From assembly GCF_029168945.1 (NCBI RefSeq), contig NC_083602.1:27887323-27951322 (forward strand): 64,000 nt of DNA, given 5' to 3'. Below are positions 23,010-35,167 of the stretch, piece by piece. A program made the position numbers and the translations under genes. Each line of letters starts with the position of its first letter. Positions within the stretch are counted from its first letter, which is position 1. The stretch is from Cannabis sativa. Lineage: Eukaryota; Streptophyta; Magnoliopsida; Rosales; Cannabaceae. Below the pieces are notes generated by a model that worked only from the letters and a program-made list of their open reading frames with translations, searched no databases and had not been told where the DNA came from.

Positions 23010-24085
23010 TTTTAGTTTCTTTTTGGTTTCGCCCCTATTTAAAATTTGTTTGTATTTGCCATTTGTGTGTCTTGTGTTTTTCGATTTTACTATTCTAGGT
23101 TTTTTATTTTAGCATTTCGTTTGGTTTTTTAAGACTACTATTTTTTTAGTTTAATTTATTTGTTCTTTTTATGGGTTTTTTATTTTCGTTTGTTTAGTCT
23201 TAAAAACTTTTTCATTTTGCTGTTTTTTTTTTTTTTGTTTTTTTTTTTGTTTTATGTCTTTCCAGATGTTTTATTCTTTTTCATTTCAGTTTTTTCATTT
23301 GTTCTATTCTCAGTTTGTATTAGTTTTTTCATAGTTTTTTATTAGTGTAAACACGTTCTGTGTGTATTTTTTTGGAAATATGTTTTTGTCTGGTTGTTTC
23401 CTGTCCATTTGTATATCATCAATGGGTAACAATTTAATTTATCATGGATGTTGATGTTCAAAGAGTTTTTTCTGTATTTTAGTTTGTTTACAGTTATTTT
23501 GTAGTTTTATTATGGTTTTGCTACTTGCATAATATATAAACTATCATAAAACGATAATGCAACTATAATGCAACCAAAACAAAAAATAAACAGACTTATG
23601 CGTAATGTGTTGTCCCTTAATTCAAATTTGCTCTTCTTATTGTGTTTTTTAAAAAAATATATTCAACATTGGAAACGAGTAATCAACCAAAATGCAACTA
23701 TATATAACGTAGATCTATTATTCATGAGGTTTTTTTTAAAAAAAAAAATCACATCATACCTTGTTTTGGATCCGGGGGGAGCTCCAGATTTGTTTGTTAC
23801 AGATCTACATTTTATGAATCTGGATTTCGATATTAGGGGAAGTTGTTTTGATCGAATAAAACCGAAAACAATTGTGTAATTTTAGTTTCTTCCCAGTTTT
23901 TCTGGTTTTTTTTTCGTAAATTTCTGTTTAGATCATTGCAGGTCTTCTTTTCCAGTTGATTTCGCCGGAATTAATAGTTGTATTTCTTCGTTTTGGTTTC
24001 ATTTTAGTTGTTTTGCAGTTTTGAAACGATCGAGGTATGTCATCTTCATTGTTCGCTCCGTGCAGCTAAAGGTTTAGTGTATGTG
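23010..24085. other. T-rich, intron-like interior of the Mutator-like element
   Basis: Poly-T runs and hydrophobic low-complexity frames (Phe/Leu-rich), so the frames are not believed. A slightly GC-richer patch at 23760-23880 has an open frame (23568-23879) but no recognisable domain. Gypsy A begins at 24086. Confidence 0.45.
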
Positions 24086-26160
24086 TGTAACGCCCTAATG
24101 CTAAGGCACGCTACAGTGCTTTTTCAATTATTGTGCAAACTTTGCTAATCAAAGTAATTTCTTGAAAAACGTGTCAAATTAAAATTTTTGCTTCAACCAT
24201 TAAACTTTATAAAATAATATAATATTTACAAATCCCGGGATCCCGATTTCAAACTTTTGAAAATTTACTATTTAAAACTTTACATTCAAAATATACAAGT
24301 TCTGGGTCGCACAGCGACTTTCAAAATACAACACCCAGATGTCCCGAGACCGAACACTCCAGGTCGCGCTGCTTGACATGTACAATCTCACCCGAGCTCA
24401 GGTTCACTCCTGTTCAGCCTTCGCCTTTCCTTTACCTACACATGAAAGCAGAAACTGTGAGTCAACAGACTCAGTAAGAAATGCATATAACATACCATAT
24501 AATTTCCGACCTGTAAATAGGCGCCCATACACCTATTTACAGAGCTTAACAGATGAGCATGAACGTTCAATACCAGGGTACAACCACTATACCACATACA
24601 CAACGTACCTCGCTGTACGAGTGTTGGTAGGGTTTATCCCGATCACTGAGTATCACTGAGTGATGTACCACACACCTTAGCATTTTCTATACTTGTGTTG
24701 GTATCACTGTATCGTACTCTAATTAACAACAATCACTGTACCAATACACTCACACAAGTGTTGGTAGTGTTTAACATAATTCAAGCATGCATATATAAAC
24801 ACATATACACACATTCAGATAATCACATCATACATTATACACAGTTCTTACCTGTTTTCCGAATTCAAGTGTGCTGGCCGACCTGAACGGAATTTACGTG
24901 CTAGATGGATGCCCTAATCACAAGAATGATAACACAGATGAGTGACTCGCCAAATCACTTTCCGGGACCTAAAACCCGAAACTAAATGTTTCTCTATCAA
25001 TAAACCTCATGGCAAAACCCTATATAACCCAAAATTGGCTAAAACTAGGGTTCTGGACAAATCCCCAACAGGCAGACCGGATCCAACCGGTATCCCGGTT
25101 CTGGGTCACCAACCGGTCGACCGGTTGGTACAGACCACCCAGAACCGGAATTCCGGTTCATCTGCAGAAACCCAAAAATTTGTCCCCCTTGATTCAAATC
25201 AATTCCAAACTTTACCAAACTTTCCAGTATACCTAAACAATGCATACACAATAAAACCCAGCCAGTATTTCACAGAAAAACACAATAAATATCAACTTGC
25301 CATTAAAGCTTTAAAGCTTTGAACTCAATGTTCAAAGTTGCATAAAACCAACCATAAACCTCAAAACCAGCTGCTATGGGCTAAACTCAACTCATACTAA
25401 CCCTAGAATTCAAACCAAACAAATAACAAACCCTAACAGCTCCTATAACACAATTTCACTACTTCAACTAATTCAAAACTTGAAAATTAGAGAAGAGGAC
25501 CATTAGGGCTTACCTTAGGTTGATTTCCCCCCTTGAATTCTTGCTGAAAACTCAGAGAAATGGAAAAGAAAATTGATGCTTGCCCTAGGTTGTCCCAGCC
25601 GAAAGAAAGAGAGAAGAGTCCAAGAGAAAATGGCTTTTTTCTAATTCCTTTTTCTTTGATTTTCCAAATTGGGAAAGAATTAACTAATCTTGGCTGAAAG
25701 TAACCTTCCTAGGTGTCAATCAACAAAAGAGCCACCTATCTCCTATCCCTTTCAAATGACAAAAATACCCTTAGACTTAAACTAAGGTATTTCTTTGAAA
25801 CTAGGGGTAAAATGGTCAATTTCCATAACCCCGCTCAAACCCGATAATTTATTTTCTCTAAAATATTCCCCACTATAAAATAGGGTTCTAAACTTACTCA
25901 TGTGATTATCTAGCCATCCATCGCATTTTCCGTTGTCGCCGAGCAAAAATTACAAAATTAACATATTTCACATATAAGCTAAATAATACCCCTAGAGTTT
26001 AATAAAATCTCCAGAATTGAGAAATTATAACTCTAATATTTATTTCTAAATATTGGGGTCCATAATCAAAATTAATTCACAAATATTAATAAAATAATAA
26101 AATAATAAAAATTAGTGCTAATTGCCTTTTCTAATCCACATTACTAGAGCGGTCATTACA
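24086..26160 (-). repeat. 3' LTR of gypsy A
   Basis: 2,075 bp, nearly identical to 31082-33159. It contains the palindrome cluster (25085-25160). The open frames 24339-24659 and 24942-25322 recur in the other LTR only because the LTRs are near-identical. Confidence 0.95.
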
Positions 26161-26177
26161 ATTATCCCCCCGTTAAT
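26161..26177 (-). other. Polypurine tract of gypsy A, overlapping the gag-pol stop
   Basis: On the minus strand, AACGGGGGGATAAT abuts the 3' LTR. The TAA inside it (26164-26162) is the gag-pol stop codon, so coding sequence runs right into the plus-strand primer. Confidence 0.8.
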
Positions 26178-29100
26178 AGGATTTCGTCCCCGAAATCTAA
26201 CCTGAATATCTCTGGATGTTGAGTCCTCATATCTGACTCTAATTCCCAGGTGGCTTCTTCCACCTTACTGTTCCTCCAGAGCACCTTAACTAGTGCAATA
26301 GTCTTGTTGCGAAGAACTTTTTCTTTTCTATCCAGAATCTGAACAGGTTGCTCTTCATAGGATAAGTCTGGTTGTAGTTCAAGGGTTTCATAACTCAAGA
26401 CATGAGTCGGGTCTGACACGTATTTCCTTAACATAGAGATGTGAAATACGTCATGAACAGCTGATAATGCTGGTGGTAAGGCTAGCCGATACGCTACCTG
26501 CCCGACCTTCTCGAGTATCTGAAATGGCCCAATGAACCTAGGGCTTAACTTACCCTTCTTCCCGAAGCGCCGAACACCCTTCATGGGTGAAACTCGCAGG
26601 AAAACATGTTCCCCTGCCTGAAATGTGACATCTCTGCGCTTCGGATCAGCATAACTTTTCTGCCTGCTTTGAGAAGCAAGCATCCGAGCCTTGATTTTAT
26701 CAATAGCTTCATTGGTCCTTTGCACTAATTCTGGACCCAAGTATTTCCTTTCTCCTGTCTCGTCCCAATGAATAGGAGAACGACATTTTCTACCATATAA
26801 CATCTCATAGGGAGCCATCCCTATTGTACTTTGGTAGCTGTTGTTGTAGGAGAATTCAATTAAAGGCAAGTACTTACTCCATGAACCCTCAAAGTCCATG
26901 ACACAGGCTCTCAGTAAGTCTTCCAAAATCTGGATAGTTCTTTCAGACTGACCATCAGTCTGAGGGTGAAAGGCTGTACTAAACTTTAACTTGGTACCCA
27001 TAGCCTTCTGAAGACTCACCCAAAACTTCGATGTGAACTTTGGATCCCTATCTGACACAATAGATTTAGGGGCCCCATGGAGACGAACTATCTCCTTCAC
27101 ATACAATTCAGCATACTGATCCACTGAATAGGTAACTTTCACAGGTAGAAAGTGAGCCGACTTTGTAAATCTATCCACAATGACCCATACAGAATCATAC
27201 ATCCCTGTAGTTCTAGGTAACCCAGTTACAAAGTCCATTGCGATGTCCTCCCACTTCCATTCTGGAAGGATTAAAGGTTGCAATAACCCTGCCGGCCTCT
27301 GATGTTCAGCCTTAATCTGCTGGCAGGTTAAACACTTAGACACATAGTCCACCACATCTCTTTTCATCCCATACCACCAGAAGTAGGGTTTCAAATCCTG
27401 ATACATCTTGGTGGTTCCCGGATGCAACGAATATGGAGTGGTGTGAGCTTCATCCAGTATTTCTTTCTTAAGCTCATTCACACAAGGAACACAGACTCGA
27501 GCCTTATATAACAACATTCCACTGCTCGAGATTGAAAAACCTCTAGGCCGACCAGCCACCACCTCATCTCGAACTTTAACTAGCTCGGGATCTTGCAGTT
27601 GTGCCTTTCTGATTCTCTCCAACAGATCAGATTGGAGTGTTAAATTGCATAATTTCCCGACCACGAACTCAATTCCCGCACTAACCATTTCTGAGGCTAG
27701 TTGAGGAGCTATCATAATCGTAGTGCACACTTGCCCGGGACCCTTTCTGCTCAGAGCATCGGCCACAACATTGGCTTTCCCGGGGTGATATAGTATTTCA
27801 CAGTCGTAGTCTTTAACTAACTCCAACCACCTTCTCTGCCTCATATTCAAATCTTTTTGGGTGAAAAAGTATTTAAGACTTTTATGATCAGTATAAATTT
27901 CACACTTCTCACCGTAAAGGTAATGTCGCCAAATCTTTAAAGCAAAAACCACAGCAGCGAGCTCTAAATCATGAGTTGGATAACGCTGCTCATAATCCTT
28001 CAGTTGACGAGAGGCATAAGCTATGACTCTGTCAGCTTGCATCAGAACGCATCCCAGACCCTGTCTGGATGCATCACAATACACAGTAAATTTCTCTTGA
28101 TCTGATGGCAAAGCTAACACCGGAGCTGTTATCAAACGCTGCTTCAACTCCTGAAAGCTTGATTCACACTTATCTGACCACACAAATCTCTGATTTTTCT
28201 TGGTCAATTCGGTTAGGGGCATAGAAAGTTTAGAAAATCCTTCGACGAAACGTCGATAATACCCTGCTAACCCGAGAAAACTTCGAATTTCAGTCACAGA
28301 CTTGGGCCTCGGCCAATTCTTCACTGATTCTATCTTGTTTGGATCAACCATAATTCCATTTTTCCCAATAATATGACCCAAAAAGGACACCTCAGACAAC
28401 CAGAATTCGCACTTTTTGAACTTGGCATACAGCTTGTGATCCCTAAGTTGCTGTAACACCATTCGAAGATGATGCTCGTGCTCCTCTTCTGACTGAGAGT
28501 ATACAAGAATATCATCGATAAACACTATAACGCAGTTATCGAGGAAATCCTTGAACACCCTATTCATGAGATCCATAAAGGCTGCAGGAGCATTGGTCAA
28601 TCCGAACGACATTACCAGAAACTCATAGTGCCCATATCTGGTTCTAAAAGCAGTCTTTGGTATGTCCTCCTCCCGAATTCTGAGTTGATGATAACCAGAC
28701 CGTAAATCAATCTTCGAAAACACTGTCTTTCCCTGAAGCTGATCGAATAGATCATCGATCCTAGGCAACGGGTACTTGTTCTTAATCGTCAGCTTGTTCA
28801 GTTCCCGATAATCAATACACATTCTGAGAGAACCATCTTTCTTTTTCACAAAAAGAACCGGAGCTCCCCAGGGCGATACACTAGGTCGAATAAACCCAAT
28901 ATCAAGCATCCCCTGAAGTTGTAACTTAAGCTCCTTGAGTTCTGCTGGAGCCATCCTATATGGAGCTTTAGAAACAGGATCGACTCCAGGTGCCAAATCA
29001 ATTACGAAATCAATCTCTCGCTGTGGCGGCAATCCCGGCAATTCCTCGGGAAACACATCAAGAAAATCTTTCACCACCCTGACTACCTCAGGCCCAAATG

Positions 29101-30799
29101 TTTCAGGTCTGCTGGAGTCAAAAACTACTGCTAGAAATCCTACACAACCATTGCATAGTAAATCCCTAGCTCTCAACACAGAAATAACCGGGATCCGAGA
29201 CCCCTGAACCGATCCAACATAAACAAATGGATCTTCACCTTCCGGCTGAAAAGTCACCATTTTACGCCTACAATCTATTCTGGCCGAATACTTGGATAGA
29301 AAATCCATTCCCAGTATAATATCAAACTCAGTTAATTTCAATTCTATAAGGTCAATACTCAATTCCCTATCTTCGATCCTAATCGGCATAGACCTAATGC
29401 GCCTATTAGAGATAACCAATTCCCCGCTAGGCATTAGGGTTCCAAACCCTCTTTCTAAAATATCACAAGGCCTACCCAAAAGATCGATCACCCTTGTAGC
29501 CACATATGAACGTGTAGCTCCCGAGTCAAATAATACTGTAAATAACAAGTTGTTGACGGGAAGCTGACCTGTCACAACAGAAGGACTGGCTGCAGCATCA
29601 GCTTGGGTAATGGCAAACACACGAGCAGGAACCGGTTTCATCTCGGCTTTCGGCTCCTCTTTCTTTGCCTGGGGGCAATCTTTCTTGAAATGCCCCACCA
29701 TGCCACATAAGAAGCATGTCTTCCGGTTACACTCTCCCGGATGATGTTTCTTGCACCTTGGACACTCAGGATAAGAATAACCCTGGCGTCCTCCTCTGCC
29801 TTGGTTCCCACGGAACCGCTTGCTTTGCCCCGAGCCACCAGAAACTGGAACAACTTTTCTTTTCTGCTCAATGGTGGAGTCACCACCATCCCTACCATAA
29901 ACAGGAGTAGGAACAGTGGGGGTCCCACCAACACTCGGAGTCACCCGGGGCTCCTGGAGAAATTTTACTGCACCCTCGGCTCTCAAAGCCTTCTCAACCA
30001 TATCTGCATACGTGGTTGCTTCGGTAGTGGTAATAACCAGATCATGCCGGATCTTTGCACTCAAACCCGCTAAATATTTTTCTTTCTTACTGAAGTCCGT
30101 GGGTACAATTCCTACCGCCAACTTAGCCAACCGATCAAATTTTGTTGTATACTCAGTGACTGACATACCCTCAGTCTGAACTAGATCAGTGAACTCTTTC
30201 CGCTTTGCACTGCGGACCGCTTCATTGTAATACTTGGAGTTGAATAACTCCCTAAATTCTTCCCAGGTCATCAGCGTGACGTCCCGTGTGAGGGTTATCA
30301 ATTCCCACCACACGAGGGCATCTTCCTGAAGCTGGAAAGTGGCGCAGGTTACTCGATCATTTCCAACCACTCCCATAAAGTTGAGAATGCGCTCAATCAT
30401 CGAAAGCCATTGCTCGGCCTTCATCACATCAGGGCCTCCCAGAAACACTGGAGGTGCCTGTTTTCGAAATCTTTCGTACAACGGTTCCATACGGTTGCCA
30501 ACAACAGGTTGTTCTGCTGGCACCGCTGGAACTGCAACGGCCTGAACTTGTTGAGGAGGCACGGCAGGAGGACCCTGCTGCCTCAATCTTTGGATCTCTT
30601 CATCTTGCTGACGAATTCTCTCTTGCATTTCAGCAAATCTTTGCTCCCAATCAGGAGGAGCTTGAGGTGGATTTACAGGGCGACCACCCTGAACTCTGCC
30701 ACGGCCACGGCCGCGACCACGGGGATTTTGAGGATTCCCCTGACCGCCTCCGGTCTCAACCATGCCACCCTGACTTCTTGTGTTTCGCGGGGCGTCCAT
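26162..30799 (-). CDS. Gag-pol polyprotein of gypsy A
   Basis: 1,545 residues, no interruption, ATG at 30799. A Gly/Arg-rich N-terminus and a short coiled-coil-like stretch (50-75) precede the retrotransposon gag domain (about 120-230). The CCHC zinc knuckle is at C362-C375, with an extra Cys/His cluster just before it (346-357). Protease [10 protein letters not shown] is at 423-432 and reverse transcriptase FIDD at 760-763. RNase H acidic residues are D909, E946 and D971. The integrase finger uses H1119, H1126, C1156 and C1159, and its core D1189, D1250 and E1286. The chromodomain-like C-terminus spans about 1483-1525 ([16 protein letters not shown]), which in chromoviruses is thought to steer integration to particular chromatin. 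Everything needed for autonomous retrotransposition appears present. Confidence 0.96.
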   Translation of the reverse strand: MDAPRNTRSQGGMVETGGGQGNPQNPRGRGRGRGRVQGGRPVNPPQAPPDWEQRFAEMQERIRQQDEEIQRLRQQGPPAVPPQQVQAVAVPAVPAEQPVVGNRMEPLYERFRKQAPPVFLGGPDVMKAEQWLSMIERILNFMGVVGNDRVTCATFQLQEDALVWWELITLTRDVTLMTWEEFRELFNSKYYNEAVRSAKRKEFTDLVQTEGMSVTEYTTKFDRLAKLAVGIVPTDFSKKEKYLAGLSAKIRHDLVITTTEATTYADMVEKALRAEGAVKFLQEPRVTPSVGGTPTVPTPVYGRDGGDSTIEQKRKVVPVSGGSGQSKRFRGNQGRGGRQGYSYPECPRCKKHHPGECNRKTCFLCGMVGHFKKDCPQAKKEEPKAEMKPVPARVFAITQADAAASPSVVTGQLPVNNLLFTVLFDSGATRSYVATRVIDLLGRPCDILERGFGTLMPSGELVISNRRIRSMPIRIEDRELSIDLIELKLTEFDIILGMDFLSKYSARIDCRRKMVTFQPEGEDPFVYVGSVQGSRIPVISVLRARDLLCNGCVGFLAVVFDSSRPETFGPEVVRVVKDFLDVFPEELPGLPPQREIDFVIDLAPGVDPVSKAPYRMAPAELKELKLQLQGMLDIGFIRPSVSPWGAPVLFVKKKDGSLRMCIDYRELNKLTIKNKYPLPRIDDLFDQLQGKTVFSKIDLRSGYHQLRIREEDIPKTAFRTRYGHYEFLVMSFGLTNAPAAFMDLMNRVFKDFLDNCVIVFIDDILVYSQSEEEHEHHLRMVLQQLRDHKLYAKFKKCEFWLSEVSFLGHIIGKNGIMVDPNKIESVKNWPRPKSVTEIRSFLGLAGYYRRFVEGFSKLSMPLTELTKKNQRFVWSDKCESSFQELKQRLITAPVLALPSDQEKFTVYCDASRQGLGCVLMQADRVIAYASRQLKDYEQRYPTHDLELAAVVFALKIWRHYLYGEKCEIYTDHKSLKYFFTQKDLNMRQRRWLELVKDYDCEILYHPGKANVVADALSRKGPGQVCTTIMIAPQLASEMVSAGIEFVVGKLCNLTLQSDLLERIRKAQLQDPELVKVRDEVVAGRPRGFSISSSGMLLYKARVCVPCVNELKKEILDEAHTTPYSLHPGTTKMYQDLKPYFWWYGMKRDVVDYVSKCLTCQQIKAEHQRPAGLLQPLILPEWKWEDIAMDFVTGLPRTTGMYDSVWVIVDRFTKSAHFLPVKVTYSVDQYAELYVKEIVRLHGAPKSIVSDRDPKFTSKFWVSLQKAMGTKLKFSTAFHPQTDGQSERTIQILEDLLRACVMDFEGSWSKYLPLIEFSYNNSYQSTIGMAPYEMLYGRKCRSPIHWDETGERKYLGPELVQRTNEAIDKIKARMLASQSRQKSYADPKRRDVTFQAGEHVFLRVSPMKGVRRFGKKGKLSPRFIGPFQILEKVGQVAYRLALPPALSAVHDVFHISMLRKYVSDPTHVLSYETLELQPDLSYEEQPVQILDRKEKVLRNKTIALVKVLWRNSKVEEATWELESDMRTQHPEIFRLDFGDEILLTGG

Positions 30800-31060
30800 T
30801 TAATAGGACTTAGCCTGCGAATCCATAAACCAGGCAGGTTAGACAGCGATCAAAATTAACACCGCTCTTAATAACTTAAGGCAACACACTTCCTTTTTCT
30901 TTTTAAAGAAATATATTTAATTTAAATCTAATATGCTTCCTAACATGCTTTCACATCACACTTATTTAAAGTACTAAACAAGTACGGGCTTACTGAACCG
31001 TGAACCGAGCTTTCTTTGATGAAGATTGTACATATCATAGCAAGCTTCGGTAGACAAACC
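30800..31060 (-). other. Leader between primer site and gag of gypsy A
   Basis: About 260 bp of untranslated leader, resembling the leader of gypsy B (ACTGAACCGTGAACCGAGCT is shared). No upstream gene is seen. Confidence 0.7.
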
Positions 31061-31077
31061 TGGCGGCTCTGATACCA
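31061..31077 (-). other. Primer-binding site of gypsy A
   Basis: The minus strand reads TGGTATCAGAGCCGCCA, a perfect TGGTATCAGAGCC start matching the 3' end of plant initiator-Met tRNA, four bases inside the 5' LTR. Confidence 0.9.
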
Positions 31078-32016
31078 AAATTGTAACGCCCTAATGCTAA
31101 GGCACGCTACAGTGCTTTTTCAATTATTGTGCAAACTTTGCTAATCAAAGTAATATCTTGAAAAACGTGTCAAATTAAAATTTTTGCTTCAACCATTAAA
31201 CTTTATAAAATAATATAATATTTACAAATCCCGGGATCCCGATTTCAAACTTTTGAAAATTTACTATTTAAAACTTTACATTCAAAATATACAAGTTCTG
31301 GGTCGCACAGCGACTTTCAAAATACAACACCCAGATGTCCCGAGACCGAACACTCCAGGTCGCGCTGCTTGACATGTACAATCTCACCCGAGCTCAGGTT
31401 CACTCCTGTTCAGCCTTCGCCTTTCCTTTACCTACACATGAAAGCAGAAACTGTGAGTCAACAGACTCAGTAAGAAATGCATATAACATACCATATAATT
31501 TCCGACCTGTAAATAGGCGCCCATACACCTATTTACAGAGCTTAACAGATGAGCATGAACGTTCAATACCAGGGTACAACCACTATACCACATACACAAC
31601 GTACCTCGCTGTACGAGTGTTGGTAGGGTTTATCCCGATCACTGAGTATCACTGAGTGATGTACCACACACCTTAGCATTTTCTATACTTGTGTTGGTAT
31701 CACTGTATCGTACTCTAATTAACAACAATCACTGTACCAATACACTCACACAAGTGTTGGTAGTGTTTAACATAATTCAAGCATGCATATATAAACACAT
31801 ATACACACATTCAGATAATCACATCATACATTATACACAGTTCTTACCTGTTTTCCGAATTCAAGTGTGCTGGCCGACCTGAACGGAATTTACGTGCTAG
31901 ATGGATGCCCTAATCACAAGAATGATAACACAGATGAGTGACTCGCCAAATCACTTTCCGGGACCTAAAACCCGAAACTAAATGTTTCTCTATCAATAAA
32001 CCTCATGGCAAAACCC

Positions 32017-32023
32017 TATATAA
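32017..32023 (-). promoter_or_regulatory. Possible TATA box of gypsy A
   Basis: The minus strand reads TTATATA in the context GGGTTATATAGGG. It lies about 80 bp downstream, in transcription order, of the 22-bp palindrome at 32104-32125. Other AT-rich boxes exist in the LTR, so this is one candidate. Confidence 0.35.
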
Positions 32024-32083
32024 CCCAAAATTGGCTAAAACTAGGGTTCTGGACAAATCCCCAACAGGCAGACCGGATCCAAC

Positions 32084-32156
32084 CGGTATCCCGGTTCTGG
32101 GTCACCAACCGGTCGACCGGTTGGTACAGACCACCCAGAACCGGAATTCCGGTTCA
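32084..32156. promoter_or_regulatory. Palindrome cluster in the gypsy A 5' LTR
   Basis: Contains a perfect 22-bp palindrome at 32104-32125 (arms around GGTCGACC) and an 18-bp palindrome around GGAATTCC at about 32138-32155, plus an imperfect ACCGG...CCGGT copy upstream. The same types of palindrome recur in gypsy B and in the fragment at 2351-2427. A binding site for a dimeric factor or an RNA structure is possible; this is inference. Confidence 0.5.
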
Positions 32157-33164
32157 TCTGCAGAAACCCAAAAATTTGTCCCCCTTGATTCAAATCAATT
32201 CCAAACTTTACCAAACTTTCCAGTATACCTAAACAATGCATACACAATAAAACCCGGCCCGGTATTTCACAGAAAAACACAATAAATATCAACTTGCCAT
32301 TAAAGCTTTAAAGCTTTGAACTCAATGTTCAAAGTTGCATAAAACCAACCATAAACCTCAAAACCAGCTGCTATGGGCTAAACTCAACTCATACTAACCC
32401 TAGAATTCAAACCAAACAAATAACAAACCCTAACAGCTCCTATAACACAATTTCACTACTTCAACTAATTCAAAACTTGAAAATTAGAGAAGAGGACCAT
32501 TAGGGCTTACCTTAGGTTGATTTCCCCCCTTGAATTCTTGCTGAAAACTCAGAGAAATGGAAAAGAAAATTGATGCTTGCCCTAGGTTGTCCCAAAATTT
32601 AAAGAAAGAGAGAAGAGTCCAAGAGAAAATGGCTTTTTTCTAATTCCTTTTTCTTTGATTTTCCAAATTGGGAAAGAATTAACTAATCTTGGCTGAAAGT
32701 AACCTTCCTAGGTGTCAATCAACAAAAGAGCCACCTATCTCCTATCCCTTTCAAATGACAAAAATACCCTTAGACTTAAACTAAGGTATTTCTTTGAAAC
32801 TAGGGGTAAAATGGTCAATTTCCATAACCCCGCTCAAACCCGATAATTTATTTTCTCTAAAATATTCCCCACTATAAAATAGGGTTCTAAACTTACTCAT
32901 GTGATTATCTAGCCATCCATCGCATTTTCCGTTGTCGCCGAGCAAAAATTACAAAATTAACATATTTCACATATAAGCTAAATAATACCCCTAGAGTTTA
33001 ATAAAATCTCCAGAATTGAGAAATTATAACTCTAATATTTATTTCTAAATATTGGGGTCCATAATCAAAATTAATTCACAAATATTAATAAAATAATAAA
33101 ATAATAAAAATTAGTGCTAATTGCCTTTTCTAATCCACATTACTAGAGCGGTCATTACAATGTG

Positions 33165-33654
33165 GTATTTTTGTAAATATTTGTATGTGAACTGTATAAA
33201 TATTTAATGGGCCGGCCCATAGTATTTTTGTAATTTTTTTTCCTTTTTTGTATTTTTCTGTTTTTTTCCCTATAATATATGGGATATTTAGCTTTATTTA
33301 ATTCTACTACCAATATTATGTCAAGGGTTGCAGAAATTTGTTTTCAAAATTCAAGGTCCAGATTAATATGAATTTATATTACGTCGTTAAGAGTTTTTCT
33401 TCAAATTCTTCTCTTCTATTTTAACTATGTAACATCAATCACCCATGTTTGAAAAAACCATCAATTTTCCATATAACATGTGGAATCCACCATTATCAAT
33501 AGGAATAGGATTCCATCCGAACTAATTGAATCTAACCAATTTAATTCAATTTAATTATAAAAAATTAGATGTTCAATTGTTATTAGATTGAATTAGGTGT
33601 CAAAAATTAAATTTTTAATTGAATTAGATAGGTTATTAGATGCTATTCTCAAAA
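33165..33654. other. End of the Mutator-like element and flanking AT-rich DNA
   Basis: Up to 33270 this completes the element split by gypsy A; a GGGCCGGCCC palindrome sits at 33210-33219. From 33280 on, AT-rich DNA with repeated AATTGAATTAG-like text leads to the Helitron stack. No gene. Confidence 0.5.
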
Positions 33655-33670
33655 TCTATCTATCAATCAA

Positions 33671-35167
33671 TCTATATATTTATATAAAGGAAAGCACACA
33701 AATGTATAGGTGGCTCTTTAGAATTTTTTGTTTTTATTTTTCTAATTTTTTGAGAATTTTATATTAATGTGCTAAAAAACATGAGTACTCACTAATCTTA
33801 CTTTTGTTAATAATCCCACATTGTTTATAAAGTAAAGTGGAACATTACATATACACTATAAAATAAGTCCTTTCTTTTGTTATTTTTATTTGTCCTAAAA
33901 TTTATTTTTTTTTTTCTTCTTGGATAATTGATTAAATTAATCTTATTTAATTAATTAGTTAGAAACTTTTTTTTTAAAAAAAAAAATCATCTAATCTATA
34001 GTGTGTGCTTATATATTTTATTATTTATATATATTTATAGAAAAAATACAATTTATTTTTTCATTTTAAATTTTGGGAGAATGTCATATTAGTTTTATAT
34101 AATTTTTTTATTTATACAAATATACTATAAATAAATAATTTCTTTTGTCATTTTTATTTATTCTAATCTATAAATCTATATAAAGAAAAATAGACTTTCT
34201 ATATTTTTTTCTTTATATTTGTCAAATTTTGTGAGAATTTCGTGTATATATATATATATCTATATATTAATATAAAGGAAAGCACACAAGGATATAGGTG
34301 GCTTTGTATAATTTTTTCTTCATATTTTTTTAATTTTTTGAGAGTACCATGTTAATGTACCAAGAAAATATAATTATTCAACTAAGTTTACTTTTTGTAG
34401 TAATTCACATTGTTTAGAAAGTACAGTGGGACATTACATATACACTATAAATAATTTTTTTCTCATAGCATTTTAATTTGTCCCAAAATATGTATTTTCT
34501 TACATGAGTAATTGATTAAATTAGTCTTATTCAATTATTCATTTAATTAGTTATAATTTTTTTTTTAAAAAAATATTTATTCTATAATCTATTACAATAA
34601 TATACATTTTATATTTTATATAAAAATAAAATATATTTTTCATCTTATTTTTTAATTTATTAATATAAAAGGAAAGCACACAAGAGTTTAGGTGATTTTC
34701 TATAATTTTTTCTTCATATTTTTGTAATTTTTGAGAGTACTGTGTTAATGTACTAAGAAAACATGATTATTCAATTTTTTTTTTTTGTAATAATCCCACA
34801 TTATTTAAAAAGTACAGTGGGACATTACATATACACTATAAATAAATTTTTTCTCATGCCATTTTAATTTATCCCAAAATATATATTTGAACTTGAAACG
34901 CTTTTTCTTTTTCAGTGTAAGTATATCACTAACCTATATATGTCTATGACCACAAAGTGTATTTGTTATTTCTACTATTTTTAATATTTATCACAAAGTA
35001 TCATCTTTATATATTTTAAAAATAATATGTTTCTAATTTCAATACTACTACTTACACATAAAAATACTATATTTTAAATCATATAACTCAACAAGTATAA
35101 TATATTTATATAATACATTATAGGAAAAGTTGCACAACACCGCGCGAAGCGCGGCTTAGTTCCCTAG
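33671..35167 (+). mobile_element. Inner Helitron with repeated 5' ends
   Basis: Starts TCTATATATTTATATAAAGG at 33671, preceded by A. Ends with a perfect hairpin CCGCGCGAAGCGCGG (35140-35154), 9 bases, and CTAG at 35164-35167, followed by T. The 5' region recurs inside at 34259 and about 34655, and more weakly near 34175, each followed by ...GTRGGACATTACATATACAC. It therefore looks like a series of 5'-end duplications or nested, 3'-truncated copies sharing one 3' terminus. Non-autonomous. Confidence 0.7.
35140..35167 (+). terminator. Helitron 3' terminus: hairpin plus CTAG (inner copy)
   Basis: A GC-only stem with a GAA-type loop in otherwise very AT-rich DNA, 9 bases before CTAG. In Helitrons this hairpin is the replication/transposition stop signal. 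Confidence 0.75.

Larger units (their letters stand above)
24086..33159 (-). mobile_element. Complete Tekay/Del-type Ty3/gypsy chromovirus A, 9.07 kb
   Basis: LTRs 24086-26160 and 31082-33159, both TGTAACGCC...CATTACA on the plus strand. The 5-bp target duplication ATGTG flanks it (24081-24085 and 33160-33164). The element is transcribed on the minus strand: primer site next to the right LTR, one intact gag-pol ORF, and a polypurine tract next to the left LTR. By eye the two 2.08-kb LTRs differ at only about three spots (near 24152, 25260 and 25595), so it inserted recently. A C-terminal chromodomain-like region supports the Tekay/Del chromovirus assignment. Confidence 0.95.
31082..33159 (-). 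repeat. 5' LTR of gypsy A
   Basis: 2,078 bp. In transcription order it runs from 33159 to 31082. A possible TATA box and a palindrome cluster lie in its middle third. It ends against the primer-binding site. Confidence 0.95.
22366..33270. mobile_element. Small Mutator-like element, split by gypsy A
   Basis: Outside gypsy A (24086-33164 including one TSD copy) the remaining sequence is about 1.8 kb. The left end begins GAAATTTTTACACCAAAAAT; the right end, reverse complemented, begins GGGAAAAAAACAGAAAAATA, a diverged inverted match. A perfect 9-bp direct repeat, TATAATATA, flanks exactly these points (22357-22365 and 33271-33279), as expected for Mutator-like transposition. It carries one exon-like ORF (22809-23009) and no transposase. 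The TSD is AT-only, so chance is not fully excluded. Confidence 0.6.

Noticed and set aside
22509..23345. Phe/Leu-rich open frames that look like membrane proteins
   Set aside because: They arise from poly-T and pyrimidine-rich DNA; no start context, domain or partner supports them.
24339..25322. Open frames repeated almost identically at 31335-32285
   Set aside because: The duplication is just the two LTRs of gypsy A; the frames cross palindromes and show no protein-like features.
29716..30859. Several plus-strand frames over the gypsy A gag region, and similar ones at 59305-60531
   Set aside because: They are antisense shadows of the gag coding sequence, whose GC-rich codons leave the other strand open.
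31061..31077. Match to initiator-Met tRNA
   Set aside because: Only the 3' end of the tRNA is matched; it is a retrotransposon primer-binding site, not a tRNA gene.
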